This document shows, piece after piece, positions 26,579-37,880 of a stretch of 64,000 nt of DNA (position 1 is its first letter; each line of letters starts with the position of its first letter). The notes below the pieces were generated by a model, which was not told the origin of the DNA, did not search any database, and saw nothing but the letters and a program-made list of their open reading frames with translations. Origin of the DNA: CAWDJT01 sp963828705. Lineage in GTDB: Bacteria; Desulfobacterota; Syntrophobacteria; Syntrophobacterales; Syntrophobacteraceae. The translations under genes and the position numbers were made by a program. The stretch lies in contig CAWHGA010000050.1 of NCBI GenBank assembly GCA_963828705.1, positions 1 through 64,000 of the forward strand, read 5' to 3'.

Positions 26579-27430
26579 ATGGTACGATTGGAAGATTTTG
26601 GGCAATTCGATACGGCGTGGTGTCCTGGGTGCGGCAATCATGCCATTTTGGCAGCGGTCAAGGAAGCCTTGGTGGCGGCTGAATTAGCTCCCCCCCAACT
26701 GCTTTTTGTTTCCGGCATCGGGCAGGCGGCCAAGGCTCCCCATTACCTCAACGCCAACGTGTTCAACGGATTGCACGGGCGGGCGCTGCCGACTGCGACC
26801 GGCGCGCGGTTGGCCAACAGCGACCTCAAGGTAGTGGTGGAAAGCGGGGATGGCTGCAATTACGGCGAAGGCGGCAACCACTTCCTGGCGGCCATCCGCC
26901 GCAACATTGATGTCACTTTGCTGGTGCACAACAACCAGATCTACGGCCTCACCAAGGGTCAGGCCAGTCCAACCACAGCGGAGGGTTTCGTCACCAAAGC
27001 CCAGCCCGACGGGGTTTTTTCCGAGCCGTATAACCCCATCGCGGTGGCCGTAGCCTTGCGGGCCGGATTTGTGGCTCGTTCCTTCTCGGGTGCCAAGGAG
27101 CACTTGGTGGCTACAATCGTTCAGGCCCTCAATCACCGAGGGTTTGCCATGGTGGACATCCTCCATCCTTGTGTTTCTTTCAACAACGTCAACACCTTCG
27201 CCTGGTACAAGGAACGCTGCCGCCCGTTGCCGCCCGATTATGATCCCACCGACTGGCAGGCCGCCATGAACATATCCAGGCAATGGGGCGACGAAATCCC
27301 CATCGGGATCGTCTACCGCAACCAACGAATGGCGTACGAAGATCACATCCCGGCACTCAAATCCGGTCCTCTGGCGAAGCAACCGGTCAATCGCGAGGTC
27401 GTGCACCAATTCATGATGGGTTTTGCCTGA
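26579..27430 (+). CDS. korB: 2-oxoacid:ferredoxin oxidoreductase beta subunit
   Basis: Intact, 283 residues. The TPP domain shows DTAWCPGCGNHAILAA (iron-sulfur Cys pair), then GDGCNYGEGGNHFLAAIRRN with the metal-binding residues and LLVHNNQIYGLTKGQASPT. GAGAGGGGTGG lies before the ATG at 26579. Partner of korA 180 bases upstream. Confidence 0.93.
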   Translation: MVRLEDFGQFDTAWCPGCGNHAILAAVKEALVAAELAPPQLLFVSGIGQAAKAPHYLNANVFNGLHGRALPTATGARLANSDLKVVVESGDGCNYGEGGNHFLAAIRRNIDVTLLVHNNQIYGLTKGQASPTTAEGFVTKAQPDGVFSEPYNPIAVAVALRAGFVARSFSGAKEHLVATIVQALNHRGFAMVDILHPCVSFNNVNTFAWYKERCRPLPPDYDPTDWQAAMNISRQWGDEIPIGIVYRNQRMAYEDHIPALKSGPLAKQPVNREVVHQFMMGFA

Positions 27431-27961
27431 TGGCCTGGGGAATCGTTCCAACGACCGCGCGGGTGAAGCCTGAAGACGACAAGCAACCTGGACAGCAGAA
27501 AGGACGCTGAACAAATCGATCCCTTGAGGACCTTACATAATTCGCGATAGCCGTCAGCCGCGCGAAGTCGGGGGGCCAGAACACTCCGAATCACGTTTGC
27601 GGCTGGGCTGGATTCCCGTCTGTGTCCCGCTGTGGGTGGGATTCCTAGGGAATGACATGATAAGGTTTTACAAGAGGTTGCACTGAAATGTGTGTTGTCA
27701 TTGACGGGATTCATGCCCCACAAGAGCGTCCTGCCTGCACGCCTCCTTGAATTCGTGAGCTGACTTTGTTAAAGGACGAGCAACAGTTGCCAGACGAGCT
27801 CACGGCTGTCGGCTTTGGCGCCGTATGGGTCCGCACCGGTGGCCGTTCGGCGGCATGCGGCTGGGTCCGAACTGCTTTTTCCGAGAATGGGAGTCCCGCA
27901 CCTGTTCGGATCATCGGCGGCGGCTTCAACGAAATCACTTTGGACATCAAAGGAGTCCGCG
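27431..27961. other. Intergenic region before the DUF2760 gene
   Basis: No gene recognised; the open frames here are short and lack ribosome-binding sites. A degenerate GGATTCCCG/GGGATTCC palindrome near 27612-27655 resembles the GTCATTCC repeat family. Confidence 0.45.
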
Positions 27962-28748
27962 ATGCGCTCACGGTTGGCTTTTGGAATCAAGACGCTGATC
28001 TCTTGTACCGTATTCAATTCCATGCTGTTGGTGGCTTTCTTCCTGGTTATCCAGCGTCTTTTGACCGGTTTCCACCAATGGTTCGACCCCTTCGCGGCGG
28101 CAAAGGAGCAGATCTTCCTGAGGATATTCGACTCGTGGTCAACAATGTCCTCCAATGGGTGAGCCAGTTGGAACAATACCTGGTGGTGGCGGTGTTCGGC
28201 ACCGGGGCTGCCGTCACCCTGGTGTTGGTGCTGTTCATCCTGGGTCACGGCCGCCGTTTGGAGAAGGCCTGCACGACGCGAACCGAGGAGTTCCAAACGT
28301 TGGTGCCGGCGGCGGTGGAACCGGCCACCCAACTCGAAGCACCGGTGCGATACGCCCAAAAAGCCCCCGAAGCCGCTGTTCAGATCCTCGCTATCCTGCA
28401 GCGACAAGGGCGTTTGTGATTGATTTTCTCCAGGAGGATCTTAACCTCTATGAGGACGCTCAAATAGGTGCCGCGGTTCGCAGCATCCATGCGGGATGTA
28501 GACAGGCACTCAATGAACACGTCAGCTTGAATCCTATCTACGACGCCGATGAGGGTGCGCAGGTCACGGTGGAAGCTGGTTTCGATGCGGCGGCTACCCG
28601 TCTCACCGGTGCGATCTCCGGTCAACCGCCGTTCACTGGGGTGCTTCGTCATCGTGGTTGGCGAGTGGTGAAAATGGAACTTCCCCAATTGAGTCCCGGT
28701 CAAGAGAAGGATTGGGTCCTGGCGCCAGCCGAGGTGGAAGTGATCTAG
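27962..28748 (+). CDS. DUF2760 protein, frameshifted
   Basis: ATG 27962 has AAAGGAG six bases upstream. The N-terminal part has two membrane helices (MLLVAFFLVIQRLL and YLVVAVFGTGAAVTLVLVL). The C-terminal part, IDFLQEDLNLYEDAQIGAAV to PPFTGVLRHRGWRV, is the DUF2760 domain, ending in LAPAEVEVI. One base is missing near 28135 and one near 28418 (TTTGTGATT for TTTGGTGATT). DUF2760 genes sit next to Hsp70-like genes in several proteobacterial lineages, as here; the function of the domain is unknown. Confidence 0.8.
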
Positions 28749-29020
28749 TACTCTGTCAGCCTTGTCTTGCAGGCTCGGTGACCAGGCCGTCATTCTTGCG
28801 CAGGCGGGAATCCAGGTGTTTCCATGGTTCACTGGACCCCCGCCTTCGCGGGGGTGACGCAACGAATTATTGGGCACTTCATTCTGTGGACGTGTACTAA
28901 GCGAAAATAACCGTTCGCCCTGAGGTATTGAAGGACGAACCCCCGTTCTTGCTTCGATACCTCAGGGCGAACGGGGGGGTTTCATGCTTCGTTGTGCCCG
29001 CCAGGGCGTGGCCGTTATTG
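28745..29020. repeat. Composite dispersed repeat upstream of the first Hsp70 gene
   Basis: Starts with the MITE-like end CTAGTACTCTGTCAGCC (28745), then the GTCATTC...GGGGGTGACGC unit (28789-28859) and its TTGGGCAC..ATTCTGTGG tail. This is followed by a 110-base block (28911 to about 29020) that begins CCGTTCGCCCTGAGGTATTG and matches 44282-44396 along its whole length, including TGCGCCCG/TGTGCCCG...GTTATTGA. Confidence 0.7.
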
Positions 29021-29028
29021 AGGTGATC

Positions 29029-30865
29029 GTGCATAATTCAGAATATGTCGTTGGTATTGATCTGGGCACGACCCATTGTGTCCTGGCGTTTGCGCGGGTC
29101 GTCGATGATGTCGACCATGAACCGGATATTCAGGTTTTCTCGGTACCCCAGGTGACAAGTCCCGGGGAACTCCGCACGCTGCCGTTGCTGTCTTCGTTTT
29201 TGTTTTTTCCCGGGCCGCACGAAGTGGCTTCTGGAAGCCTGGCGCTTCCCTGGGACGAGCAGCGGGATTTCGCTGTGGGAGAATTTGCCCGGCAACGCGG
29301 TGCAGAGCTGCCGCAGCGTCTGGTGTCGTCGGCCAAATCGTGGCTCTGCCACCGGGGGGTGGACCGGACTCAGGCCATTCTGCCGTGGGACAGCCCGGCG
29401 GATGGGCGACGAATTTCGCCGGTGGAAGCTTCGACGCTGCTCCTGGAGCACCTCCGCGACGCCTGGAACCAGACCATGGCGGGCACCGATCCGGCGGCAC
29501 GGTTGGAAGACCAAGACATCTGTTTGACGGTGCCGGCATCTTTTGATGCGGTGGCGCGGGAATTGACCGCTCAGGCGGCCCGCGAAGCCGGCCTGGAGCA
29601 CATCACCCTGCTTGAGGAACCCCAGGCGGCGGTTTACGCCTGGCTGGAATCGCGTCCAGCCGCATGGCGCAAGGAAGTGCGGGTCGGTGAATCCATCCTG
29701 GTGTGCGACGTGGGCGGCGGCACGACTGATTTCAGCCTGATCCAGGCCGCGAAGAAGGCGGCGAACTGGTCCTGCGGCGCGTGACGGTAGGTGACCACCT
29801 CCTTCTGGGCGGTGACAACATGGATTTGACGCTGGCCTACGCCGTCCAGGGCAAGCTGGCTCAAACGGGGATCAAGCTCGATTCCTGGCAGTTGCGCGGC
29901 CTGTGGTACAGCTGCCGCCAAGCCAAGGAGCGGCTCCTGGCCAACCCCGAGCTGACAGCCGAACCTGTGGTCATTCTCGGCCGCGGGTCGTCGCTGATCG
30001 GCGGCACCATCCGGACCGAACTCACCCGCGAAGAGGTGGTACAGGTCCTGCTGAATGGTTTCTTCCCCGAGTGTCAACGTACTGATTATCCGGAGGAGAA
30101 GGCCCGAGTTGGCATGCGCGAGATGGGGCTGCCTTATGCCGCGGACCCGGCCGTCACCCACCACCTCGCCCGGTTTCTCGGGCGCCAACGCGACGGCGGC
30201 AGCTCCGAAACGGTTCAACCAACGCGGTCTTTCCGTCGGCGGTCTTGTTCAACGGTGGGGTGATGAAATCCGAGGTGCTCCGTCAGCGGGTACTGGCGGT
30301 CCTGAACGCCTGGCGAGGGAAGCGGGCGTCAACCACTGCGCGAACTCACGTCCGTAGACCTGGATCTAGCGGTAGCCCGTGGCGCCGCCTATTACGGCCT
30401 GGCGCGGCGTGGCCGCGGAGTTCGTATCCGCGGCGGTGCGGCGCGCTCCTACTACATCGGCATTGAAACCTCCATGCCCAGTGTGCCGGGCGTTCCGACG
30501 CCAATCAAGGCCCTCTGCGTGGTCCCATTCGGGATGGAAGAAGGCAGCGAAGCCTCGATGCGCGAGAAGGAATTCGGCTTGGCGGTGGGCGAGCCCGCGG
30601 AGTTTTCCCTGCTTGGTTCCACGGTCCGCAAGCAGGACCAGGCCGGCGAGATCGTGGAAGACTGGAGCGGGGAAATCGAAGAGGTGAACACCATGACAGT
30701 CTTGCTTCCGGCGAGCGAGGCCGAAGTGGGCGGGAACGTCGTTCCGGTGTGGTTGGAAAGCCGGGTGACCGAGGTCGGCACGCTGGAACTCTGGTGTGTC
30801 GCTCGAGACGAAGCACTCATCGGTGGAAACTGGAATTCAATCTGCGGGAACATGAGGAAACCTGA
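29029..30865 (+). CDS. Hsp70-family protein (short form), frameshifted
   Basis: About 610 codons. ATPase domain landmarks: VGIDLGTTHCVLAFARV (phosphate 1), LTVPASFDAVARELT, and ILVCDVGGGTTDFSLI (phosphate 2). The frame changes near 29748, 30215, 30340 and 30815. The last frame ends in EFNLREHEET and TGA at 30863-30865, overlapping the next gene. The start is uncertain: GTG at 29029 is used because the ATG at 28984 lies inside the dispersed repeat. It is a DnaK-like protein without a clear substrate-binding/lid region of DnaK type. Confidence 0.8.
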
Positions 30866-33800
30866 TGGAGGATCTCTGGATTTCCGAAGATCGTCCATAC
30901 CGGTTCGTGGTCGGGATCGATCTGGGCACTACCAATTCAGCGGTGGCCTATGTGGACCGAACCCCGAAGGAAGTCCCCGGGAACCGCGGATCCGTTTCCT
31001 GGAGATCCCGCAGTTGGTGACCTCGGGGGGAGTCGGTCATCGCCGGGTGCTGCCATCTTTCTCTATCTTCCCGGACCCTACGAACTTCCTGCCGGCAGCA
31101 CGGCGCTCCCCTGGGACCCGGAGCGCCATTATGCGGTGGGCGAATTCGCTCGCGAACAAGGCGCCCTGGTGCCGGGACATCTGCTTTCATCAGCCAAATC
31201 CTGGCTCTGTCATGCCGGTGTGGATCGCACCGCCGCCATTCTGCCCTGGGGGGCGGCGGCTGATGTGGCCAAGCTTTCGCCGGTGGATGCCAGCGCCCGC
31301 TATCTTCTGCATATCCGGGAGGCCTGGAATCAGGTCATGGCTGGCGCTCGGGAAGACTGCCAACTGGAACAGCAGCTCATTGTTTTGACGGTTCCGGCAT
31401 CGTTCGATGAAGTGGCTCGGGAACTGACCGTCGATGCAGCTCGGCGGGCCGGATTCGAACGCATTATCTTGCTGGAAGAGCCGCTGGCGGCCTTTTATGC
31501 CTGGCTTGATGACCGCGCCCAGGACCGTGCCCAGACGGCCATGAAACCCGGCCAGATCATTTTAGTTTGCGATGTGGGCGGTGGGACTACCGATTTCACC
31601 ATCGTCAGCGTCAGGGCTGGCCGCACCGGGTTTCGTTTCGACCGTCTGGCCGTGGGCGAGCACCTCATGCTGGGCGGTGACAATATGGATCTGACCATCG
31701 CCCGTCACATCGAAACGCGCCTCCTTGGGCAGCCCGGCAAGCTGGATGCCCGCCGCTGGCATCAACTCTGTCATCAATGCCGCCATGCCAAGGAAACCCT
31801 GCTGGCAGATCCCACCAGACCACAGGTGGATGTCACGGTGGTGGGGACCGGTGGGAAACTCATAGCCGATACCCTGCGGGCCACCCTCACTACAAATGAG
31901 GTGGAATCCCTCATCCTGGATGGTTTCTTCCCTTTCGTGGAAAGGGATGACGCGCTGGCGCCAATTCGTCGCACTGGGCTGAGCGAATGGGGTCTGCCGT
32001 ATGTTTCGGAACCGGCGGTGACTCGGCATTTGGCGGCGTTCTGGCGCCGTCACCGGGAACTACTTCGCGAAGAAACCGGACGCACCGTCCTGTATCCCGA
32101 CTATCTGCTCTTCAACGGGGGAGTCTGGCGCCAGAATCAGTTCGTCAGCGCCTGGCCGCCGTGGTGCAACGCTGGTTTCAAGATGATGCCGGTCCCGATT
32201 GGCAGCCTGAAGAACTGCCCAACCCGCAGCCGGAATTGGCCGTGGCGGTGGGCGCCGCCTATTACGGCTTGGTGCGCTTAGGGGAAGGGGTTCGAGTTGG
32301 AGCCGGGAGCCCACGCGCCTACTACGTGCAGGTGGCGGCCGATGAAAAGATGGATGCCCACCCGGACAGTACCCTTGCGACCCATTTCTTCAAGGGGGAA
32401 GTTGAGGAAGCTGAATCTTGCTCCATGCCCGCTGGTCCGTCTCCTCCGATCCCTCCCACCAGGGCGGGGGCGGGAAGCTCTGGCTTCAAATGAATGCGAG
32501 GCTCTGGGCGAGGAAGGTGGGGGGGGTGTCCATGCGGTTTGTCTGGTACCTCGCGGAGCCGAGGAGGGCTTTTCCACCGAACTCCAACAGCCTGCCTTCG
32601 AGGTCCTGGCCAATCAGCCGGTGGCTTTTCAGTTGTTCAGTTCCAGCACGCGGTTGGGCGATCATTTGGGCGATGTCGTTTACCTGAATCCCGATGAGGT
32701 CAGTGCGCTTCTTCCCATCCGCACCGTCCTTCGCTTCGGTAAACAGGATTCCAGTCGCAACATTCCGGTACGCCTCGCATTGCGGCTGACCGAGATCGGC
32801 ATCCTGGAACTCTGGTGCCAGTCGCAACAGACTTCACACCGCTGGCAACTCCAATTCGATGTGCGCACCCGTCAGGAAGGCGAAACCCAGGATGGATCGG
32901 CACTGCCCGCGGGGAAACCCTGGACGCCGTCCTGGTTGAAACGGCTCAAACCAAAATCCGCGCTGCCTTCACCAAAGAGGCCGAGAGCACCGGTGTTGCG
33001 CCGGAACGCTTGGTCAAGGAGCTGGTGACGCTGCTGGAGCTTTCCAGGGAACGCTGGTCGGCAGCCTTGCTGCGAAGATTTGCCGACACCTTGCTGGAGT
33101 GCGAAGCTGGGCGGGCTTTGAGCCCCCAACATGAGGCGCGTTGGTTGAACCTTTTGGGCTACTGCCTGCGGCCCGGCTATGGGGACCCGGTCGACGAATG
33201 GCGCATGAAACAAGTGTGGAAGCTTTTCCCGCAGGGGTTGCGCTTTCCGAGGCAGGCGCAGAGTCGTTCGGAATGGTGGGTCTTCTGGCGGCGCGTGGCC
33301 GGTGGCCTGAACACTGGGCAGCAGTATTTCATCTACCAGCAGTTGACGCCGTACTTTGCCGCTACCGGCGAGAAGAAGAAAACCGCCGGCAAGCCGGCCA
33401 GGAAGGCAGCTCCCCAGGAGATGGTGGAGATATGGATGGCCTTGGCCAATTTCGAGCGACTGCCGCTGGAGGCCAAAACCGAACTGGGCGGCTATTGCTT
33501 CAGAGCCTCGTCAAAAGGTGCCTGGAAGGCCCAGGAGCTGTGGGCGCTCGAGCCGTATCGGGGCACGCATCCCCTTTTACGGTCCAGTGAATCGCGTGGT
33601 GGCGGCCAAAGAGGTGCTCACCTGGGTGAAACCCCTGATGAAGCCTTGCCACGCCCCACAACCGATGCCGCCCAGGCTCTGGTGAACTTGGTCAGGCCGA
33701 GTGGCGATCGCGCCCGCGACCTGCCGCGCGACGAGTACAGAACTGCATCACCGCTTGGCTTCAGCCATTGCCCAATGCCGGTCGCTATTAGAGCTTTTGA

Positions 33801-33898
33801 CTCAGGCCGATGCCCCCCTGGACCGGAGGGAACAGGACTGGATCTTCGGCGAATCTCTCCCGGTGGGGTTGAGAATTGCCGTGCAAGAAAACTCCTGA
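30865..33898 (+). CDS. Hsp70-family protein (long form), frameshifted
   Basis: About 1010 codons. The N-terminal half is an Hsp70 ATPase (VVGIDLGTTNSAVAYVD, LTVPASFDEVARELTVDAA, ILVCDVGGGTTDFTIVS, DYLLFNGGVWRQNQF). The C-terminal half, from about 32940, is the long helical DUF3731-like region (RWLNLLGYCLRPGYGDPVDE, EWWVFWRRVAGGLNTGQQ, REQDWIFGESLPVGLRIAV). Frame changes occur near 30970, 31055, 32140, 32410-32530, 32900, 33545 and 33690. The ATG overlaps the stop of the preceding Hsp70 gene (TGATG), so the two are coupled. Clients unknown. Confidence 0.8.
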
Positions 33899-33977
33899 GC
33901 AGTTGCGCAGTTAGCGCATATTCGAAAAATTTTGGTAGCTGCCCCCTCCTTCCAGATGGGAGATTTCAAGCGCTCCT

Positions 33978-34754
33978 TCAACGCCCCCGGAAAACTGGCG
34001 GGCGCTTCTGTAGAAACGCTTGCATACCTTCCTGAGCATCTTCGGCCATGCAGTTCATGGCAATCACTTCCTTGGCATAGTTGTAGGCCGATCTTTCGCT
34101 TAGATCGACCTGTTCGTAGAAGGCTTGCTTCCCGAGAGCCAGGGTGAAGCGGCTGTATTGGGCGATTTCCAATGCCCACAGGCGGGTGGTTTCTGCCAAC
34201 TGATCGGCTGGGACCACCCGGTTGAGAAGCCCAAATTGCAAGGCTTCCTGACTCGAGATGAAGCGTCCGCTGAGCAACATATCCAGTGCCCGGCGTCGCC
34301 CAATCAGCCGCACCAGCGGTACCATCGGCGTGGTGCAGAAAAGGCCAATTTTCACCCCCGGTGTGGCGAATCGGGAGCCTTCTTCGGCAATGGCCAGGTC
34401 ACAGGCGGCCACCAGTTGGCAGCCGGCGGCGGTGGCGATGCCATGTACCTGGGCGATCACCGGTTGGGGCATGTAGTGTAGCCGTTGCATCAACCGATTG
34501 CAGGTGGTAAAGATCGTGCGAAACTGGTGCAAGTCCTTGTCGTCGCCACACATCTCCTTGATGTCGTGGCCGGCGCTGAACATTTGGCCTTCGCCCCGAA
34601 CCACCACCACCCGGATAGTCTCGTCCTGAGCGACTTGATCCAGTTTCCCGAGCAGTTCTTTCATCAGGTCCAAGGACAACGCATTGCGTTTATCAGGGCG
34701 ATTCAGTACCAGATAGCCAATCGGCCCATCCTTCTGCAAAAGCACGGATTCCAT
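33978..34754 (-). CDS. Enoyl-CoA hydratase/isomerase family protein (ECHDC3-like)
   Basis: About 258 residues of the crotonase fold: LNRPDKRNALSLDLM, EGQMFSAGHDIKEM (first oxyanion strand), and HGIATAAGCQLVAACDLAIA. The segment FATPGVKIGLFCTTPMVPLV is the ECHDC3-like version in which the usual catalytic glutamates are absent, so hydratase activity is doubtful. ATG 34754 gives the family N-terminus. It lies 49 bases behind the CHAT gene in the same direction. Confidence 0.85.
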   Translation of the reverse strand: MESVLLQKDGPIGYLVLNRPDKRNALSLDLMKELLGKLDQVAQDETIRVVVVRGEGQMFSAGHDIKEMCGDDKDLHQFRTIFTTCNRLMQRLHYMPQPVIAQVHGIATAAGCQLVAACDLAIAEEGSRFATPGVKIGLFCTTPMVPLVRLIGRRRALDMLLSGRFISSQEALQFGLLNRVVPADQLAETTRLWALEIAQYSRFTLALGKQAFYEQVDLSERSAYNYAKEVIAMNCMAEDAQEGMQAFLQKRPPVFRGR

Positions 34755-34803
34755 GAGCTCAGCATCCTTTCTTGTGAAGTATCCAGAACCCCCAATCACC
34801 TGG

Positions 34804-37800
34804 TTAGCTGCCATCCCCGAAAACCACCACTGGAGCCCAGAAGAATGGATGGTGGTAGTATTCGCCTGCTTCGCTTCGGATCATGCGAAGCTTGCTGGTG
34901 CGCAGGCTTTCAGCGCGGCTTTTCCCGGACTTCAGGTTTTGGTAAAACCCGGTACTCAGGACCTTGGCAGATTTTGATTCCACCGACCAGAGCGTAACGG
35001 AGATAGCCGGGGTTCCGGCGTACATGAAAGCCCGGGTAAGGCCGATGACTCCTTCGCCCCTTCGTGTTTTACCTCTTCCGGTGTTACAGGCAGAAAGCGT
35101 GACAAGGTCGGCGTTCAGTTGTAGTCCAAAGACGTCGGCCATGGTGAGAAAGCCTTCCCCCTGGGTGTTAGGGTCAGGGTGGGACAGCACCAGGGCAGGC
35201 TGGGTCACGGGGTCCATTTCACCCGGTATGACGCCATGACAGGCAAATACCAGGTAGCGATACGCCCCCAACTTGTTTTCTTTGTTATAGCGAAGGATGT
35301 TGCTGCGGGAGGCAGCTTCCCTGAGCTGCAGTGGGTGGCTTTGGTCAGGGGCAGCAAGAATCGATTTGATCTCTTTGGCCTCATCTTCAGTGTCCGGCAA
35401 TTCCGCAAAACCCCCTCCCATCAACTGCATATAGGACCGCGCCCGCATATCGGTCATGGCGGAGTCGCCGGCCGAAGTGCCGGCCTCATCGGCGCCGCTT
35501 GCCCTCAGCGGTATTCCCTTGGGGAGACTGGCCTTGGTCCCCCCATAAGTGGGGTTGGCGAAAGCCAACAGCGGGAATTGCGCAGTCTCTTTCCGTCGCG
35601 ACTTGGCATCACGAAGTATCTTGAGCAGTGATGCGGAAGAAAGATAGCCAATAGAGTGGCTCTCCACCAAATAATGGAGGTCCTTTTCACCGGTTTTCCC
35701 GGCAGTCACTAGGGCCTCAAACGGCAACGCATAGAGAGAACCGGTGGGCACCACATAGAGCGTGCCGGCTTGCGCAACGATGGGGCGCGCGCCTTCCGGA
35801 AACAGCAGCGTATACAGTCCGCGGCCATTCTGCTGCAGGTCTTTGAGGGAGCTTTGGAGAATCTTGGAGAAACTCTCCACGCTTTCTTTTCTCTGAATCG
35901 CTTCCAGCACGACATCCAATCCTTGTCGAAACGTGCTGACCCTGTTCGCCAGTTCCTTTTCGCCGATGCCGATGGAGAAAAGCTTGAACTGATCCTTGGC
36001 GATCACCCAGAGGCAGGTGGCCTTCTCCAGGATCCTCCATAGACCAGGACCACTTCTCCGGGCTTAAGAACTCTATCCTGAAGCTCTGAAAGAGTGGCTG
36101 GCCGGGGGTATTTCATGGCATAATAGTCAGGGTAGCCGGCCTTCATCTCCTCGCGAAGGTTTGGCAGCCGACGATTTCAACTGGGTGATCTGCTGCTGCA
36201 GGGCGCGCACCGAAGGGGAACTTTGCCCTTTGGAGGATTTGGACCGCTCATCGGCAACAGCCGACCGTAGTTCGGCTAATCGATCCTCCAGCTCGCTTTC
36301 TCGGGTTCGTACGGCCTCGGGAAGACCGGCAAAGTTCCGGGCTCCGCTCTTCCCTATCTCCTCCAAAAAGACACGCCCCTGTTTGCGCTCGAAGATCTCC
36401 AGGGACTTGCGGTCATAGCCTTTGGCCGGGCTTTTGGCGTACATGGTCTGCAGAAGAATGATCAACTCATCATAGACCCTCAGCTTATCTCTCATGAAGG
36501 TGGCCTTGGCGGCTTCTTCGCTCAACTCGCCACGGACCGATTCGATGGTATCCAGCGCCTGCTCATAGTGAGCAACAGCCTCTTCATGCTTCCCCATCCT
36601 GGCTTCAACCGATGCAAGTCCTCGCTGTGCCCTCCACAGGAACTCGGGTGCCCCCATTTCCTGGAAAATTTTCAGGTACTGATTCAGCGCCTGTAGAGCA
36701 CGGTCTTGGCGACCCAGTTGGCGGCAACCGAAACCGATGCCGACAAGGGCCATGCCTTCGCCGCGGAGGTCCTTGATTTCTCGCCTGATAGCCAGCGCCT
36801 GTTCTTGATGTTGCAGTGCCTTTTCGTATTGACCGAGGCCATTGTAGGCGCTGCCCATGCTACCGAGAGCATCACCCTCGCCCCTGCGGTCCTTGATTTC
36901 TCTGGTAATGGCCAGCGCCGGCTCAAAAGCCTGCAAGGCCTGGTTGAACTGCTGGAGATTCAAGTAGTCGTTGCCGATGAGGCTGAGCGCGGCTGCTTCA
37001 CCCCTGCGGTTTCCGGTCTCTTTTCTGATAGTCAAGCATCGCTGGTGGTATTGCAGCGCCCTGCCATACTGCCCGAGCCTTCGATGAACGGTTCCCATGG
37101 TGGCGAGAACATTGGCCTTAGCCTTGCGGTGGTCGAGTTCCTCAGCGATGGCCATGGATTGTTGAAGAACTTGCAGCGCCTTTTCGTACTGGCCAAGCAT
37201 ACAGAAACATCACCCCAGAGATGAAAGAGCGGAGCTTTCCCCCAGCCGATTGTTGGTCTCTCTCATGATCGGCAGGGCCTGATTGTAGTACTCCAGGGCC
37301 TTTTGGTAGTAGCCAAACTGGCGGTAGAGGATGCCCATGTTGTAGAGATCGGCGCCCTCACCTTTGCGGTCGCGAGTCTCCCGTCTGATCGCCAGGGCCT
37401 GTTCACGAATCTGCAACGCCTTGTCGTATTGAGCGAGCAATTGATACACGCTGCTGATGTTGCCCAACTCCCGCCCTTCACCCTGGCGATCCCCGATGCT
37501 GCGGCTGGCGGCCAGGGCCTGCTCCAGGTACTGCAGCGCCTTGTATGTTCAGCGAGGATCACGATAGGTGGTGCCGATTCCGGTGAGGAATCTGGCGACC
37601 TTTTTTCTGTTATCTGCTGCTTGCGCCCGCTTCAACCCTTCCTCGTATTTTTCCAAGGCCTTGGAAAATTAGCGGTCCTTTGCGCCTTTGGCCTTGCTTC
37701 AGCAATCCACTCCGTTCAGAAGCTTGGGGTGCTTTCCTGGTAGTGGTTTGCTCCGTCCGAGGTGGAGTCGCGGGGGCTTGTTCCTGAGGTGCAGGTGCCG

Positions 37801-37880
37801 TGGTCACACACCCTGGAAGGCCCAGTAGTAGACCCAAACACAACAATGAGCAAACACAGGCATTGAAGCAAGCGTTGCAT
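34804..37880 (-). CDS. TPR-CHAT lipoprotein (putative protease), frameshifted
   Basis: About 1025 codons. ATG 37880 has AAGGAGGGAGAG upstream. After one early frame change a lipoprotein signal ends in LGLPG-C. Then follow about eight tetratricopeptide repeats (for example YEKALQHQEQALAIRREI; 36600-37560), a coiled segment, and a C-terminal CHAT domain with the dyad His in YLVFACHGVIPGE and Cys in LVTLSACNTGRGK. Frame changes near 36030, 36150, 37205, 37555, 37650 and 37830. CHAT proteins are caspase-like peptidases; lipidation would place this one in the periplasm or outer membrane. It follows glnD in the same direction. Confidence 0.8.
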
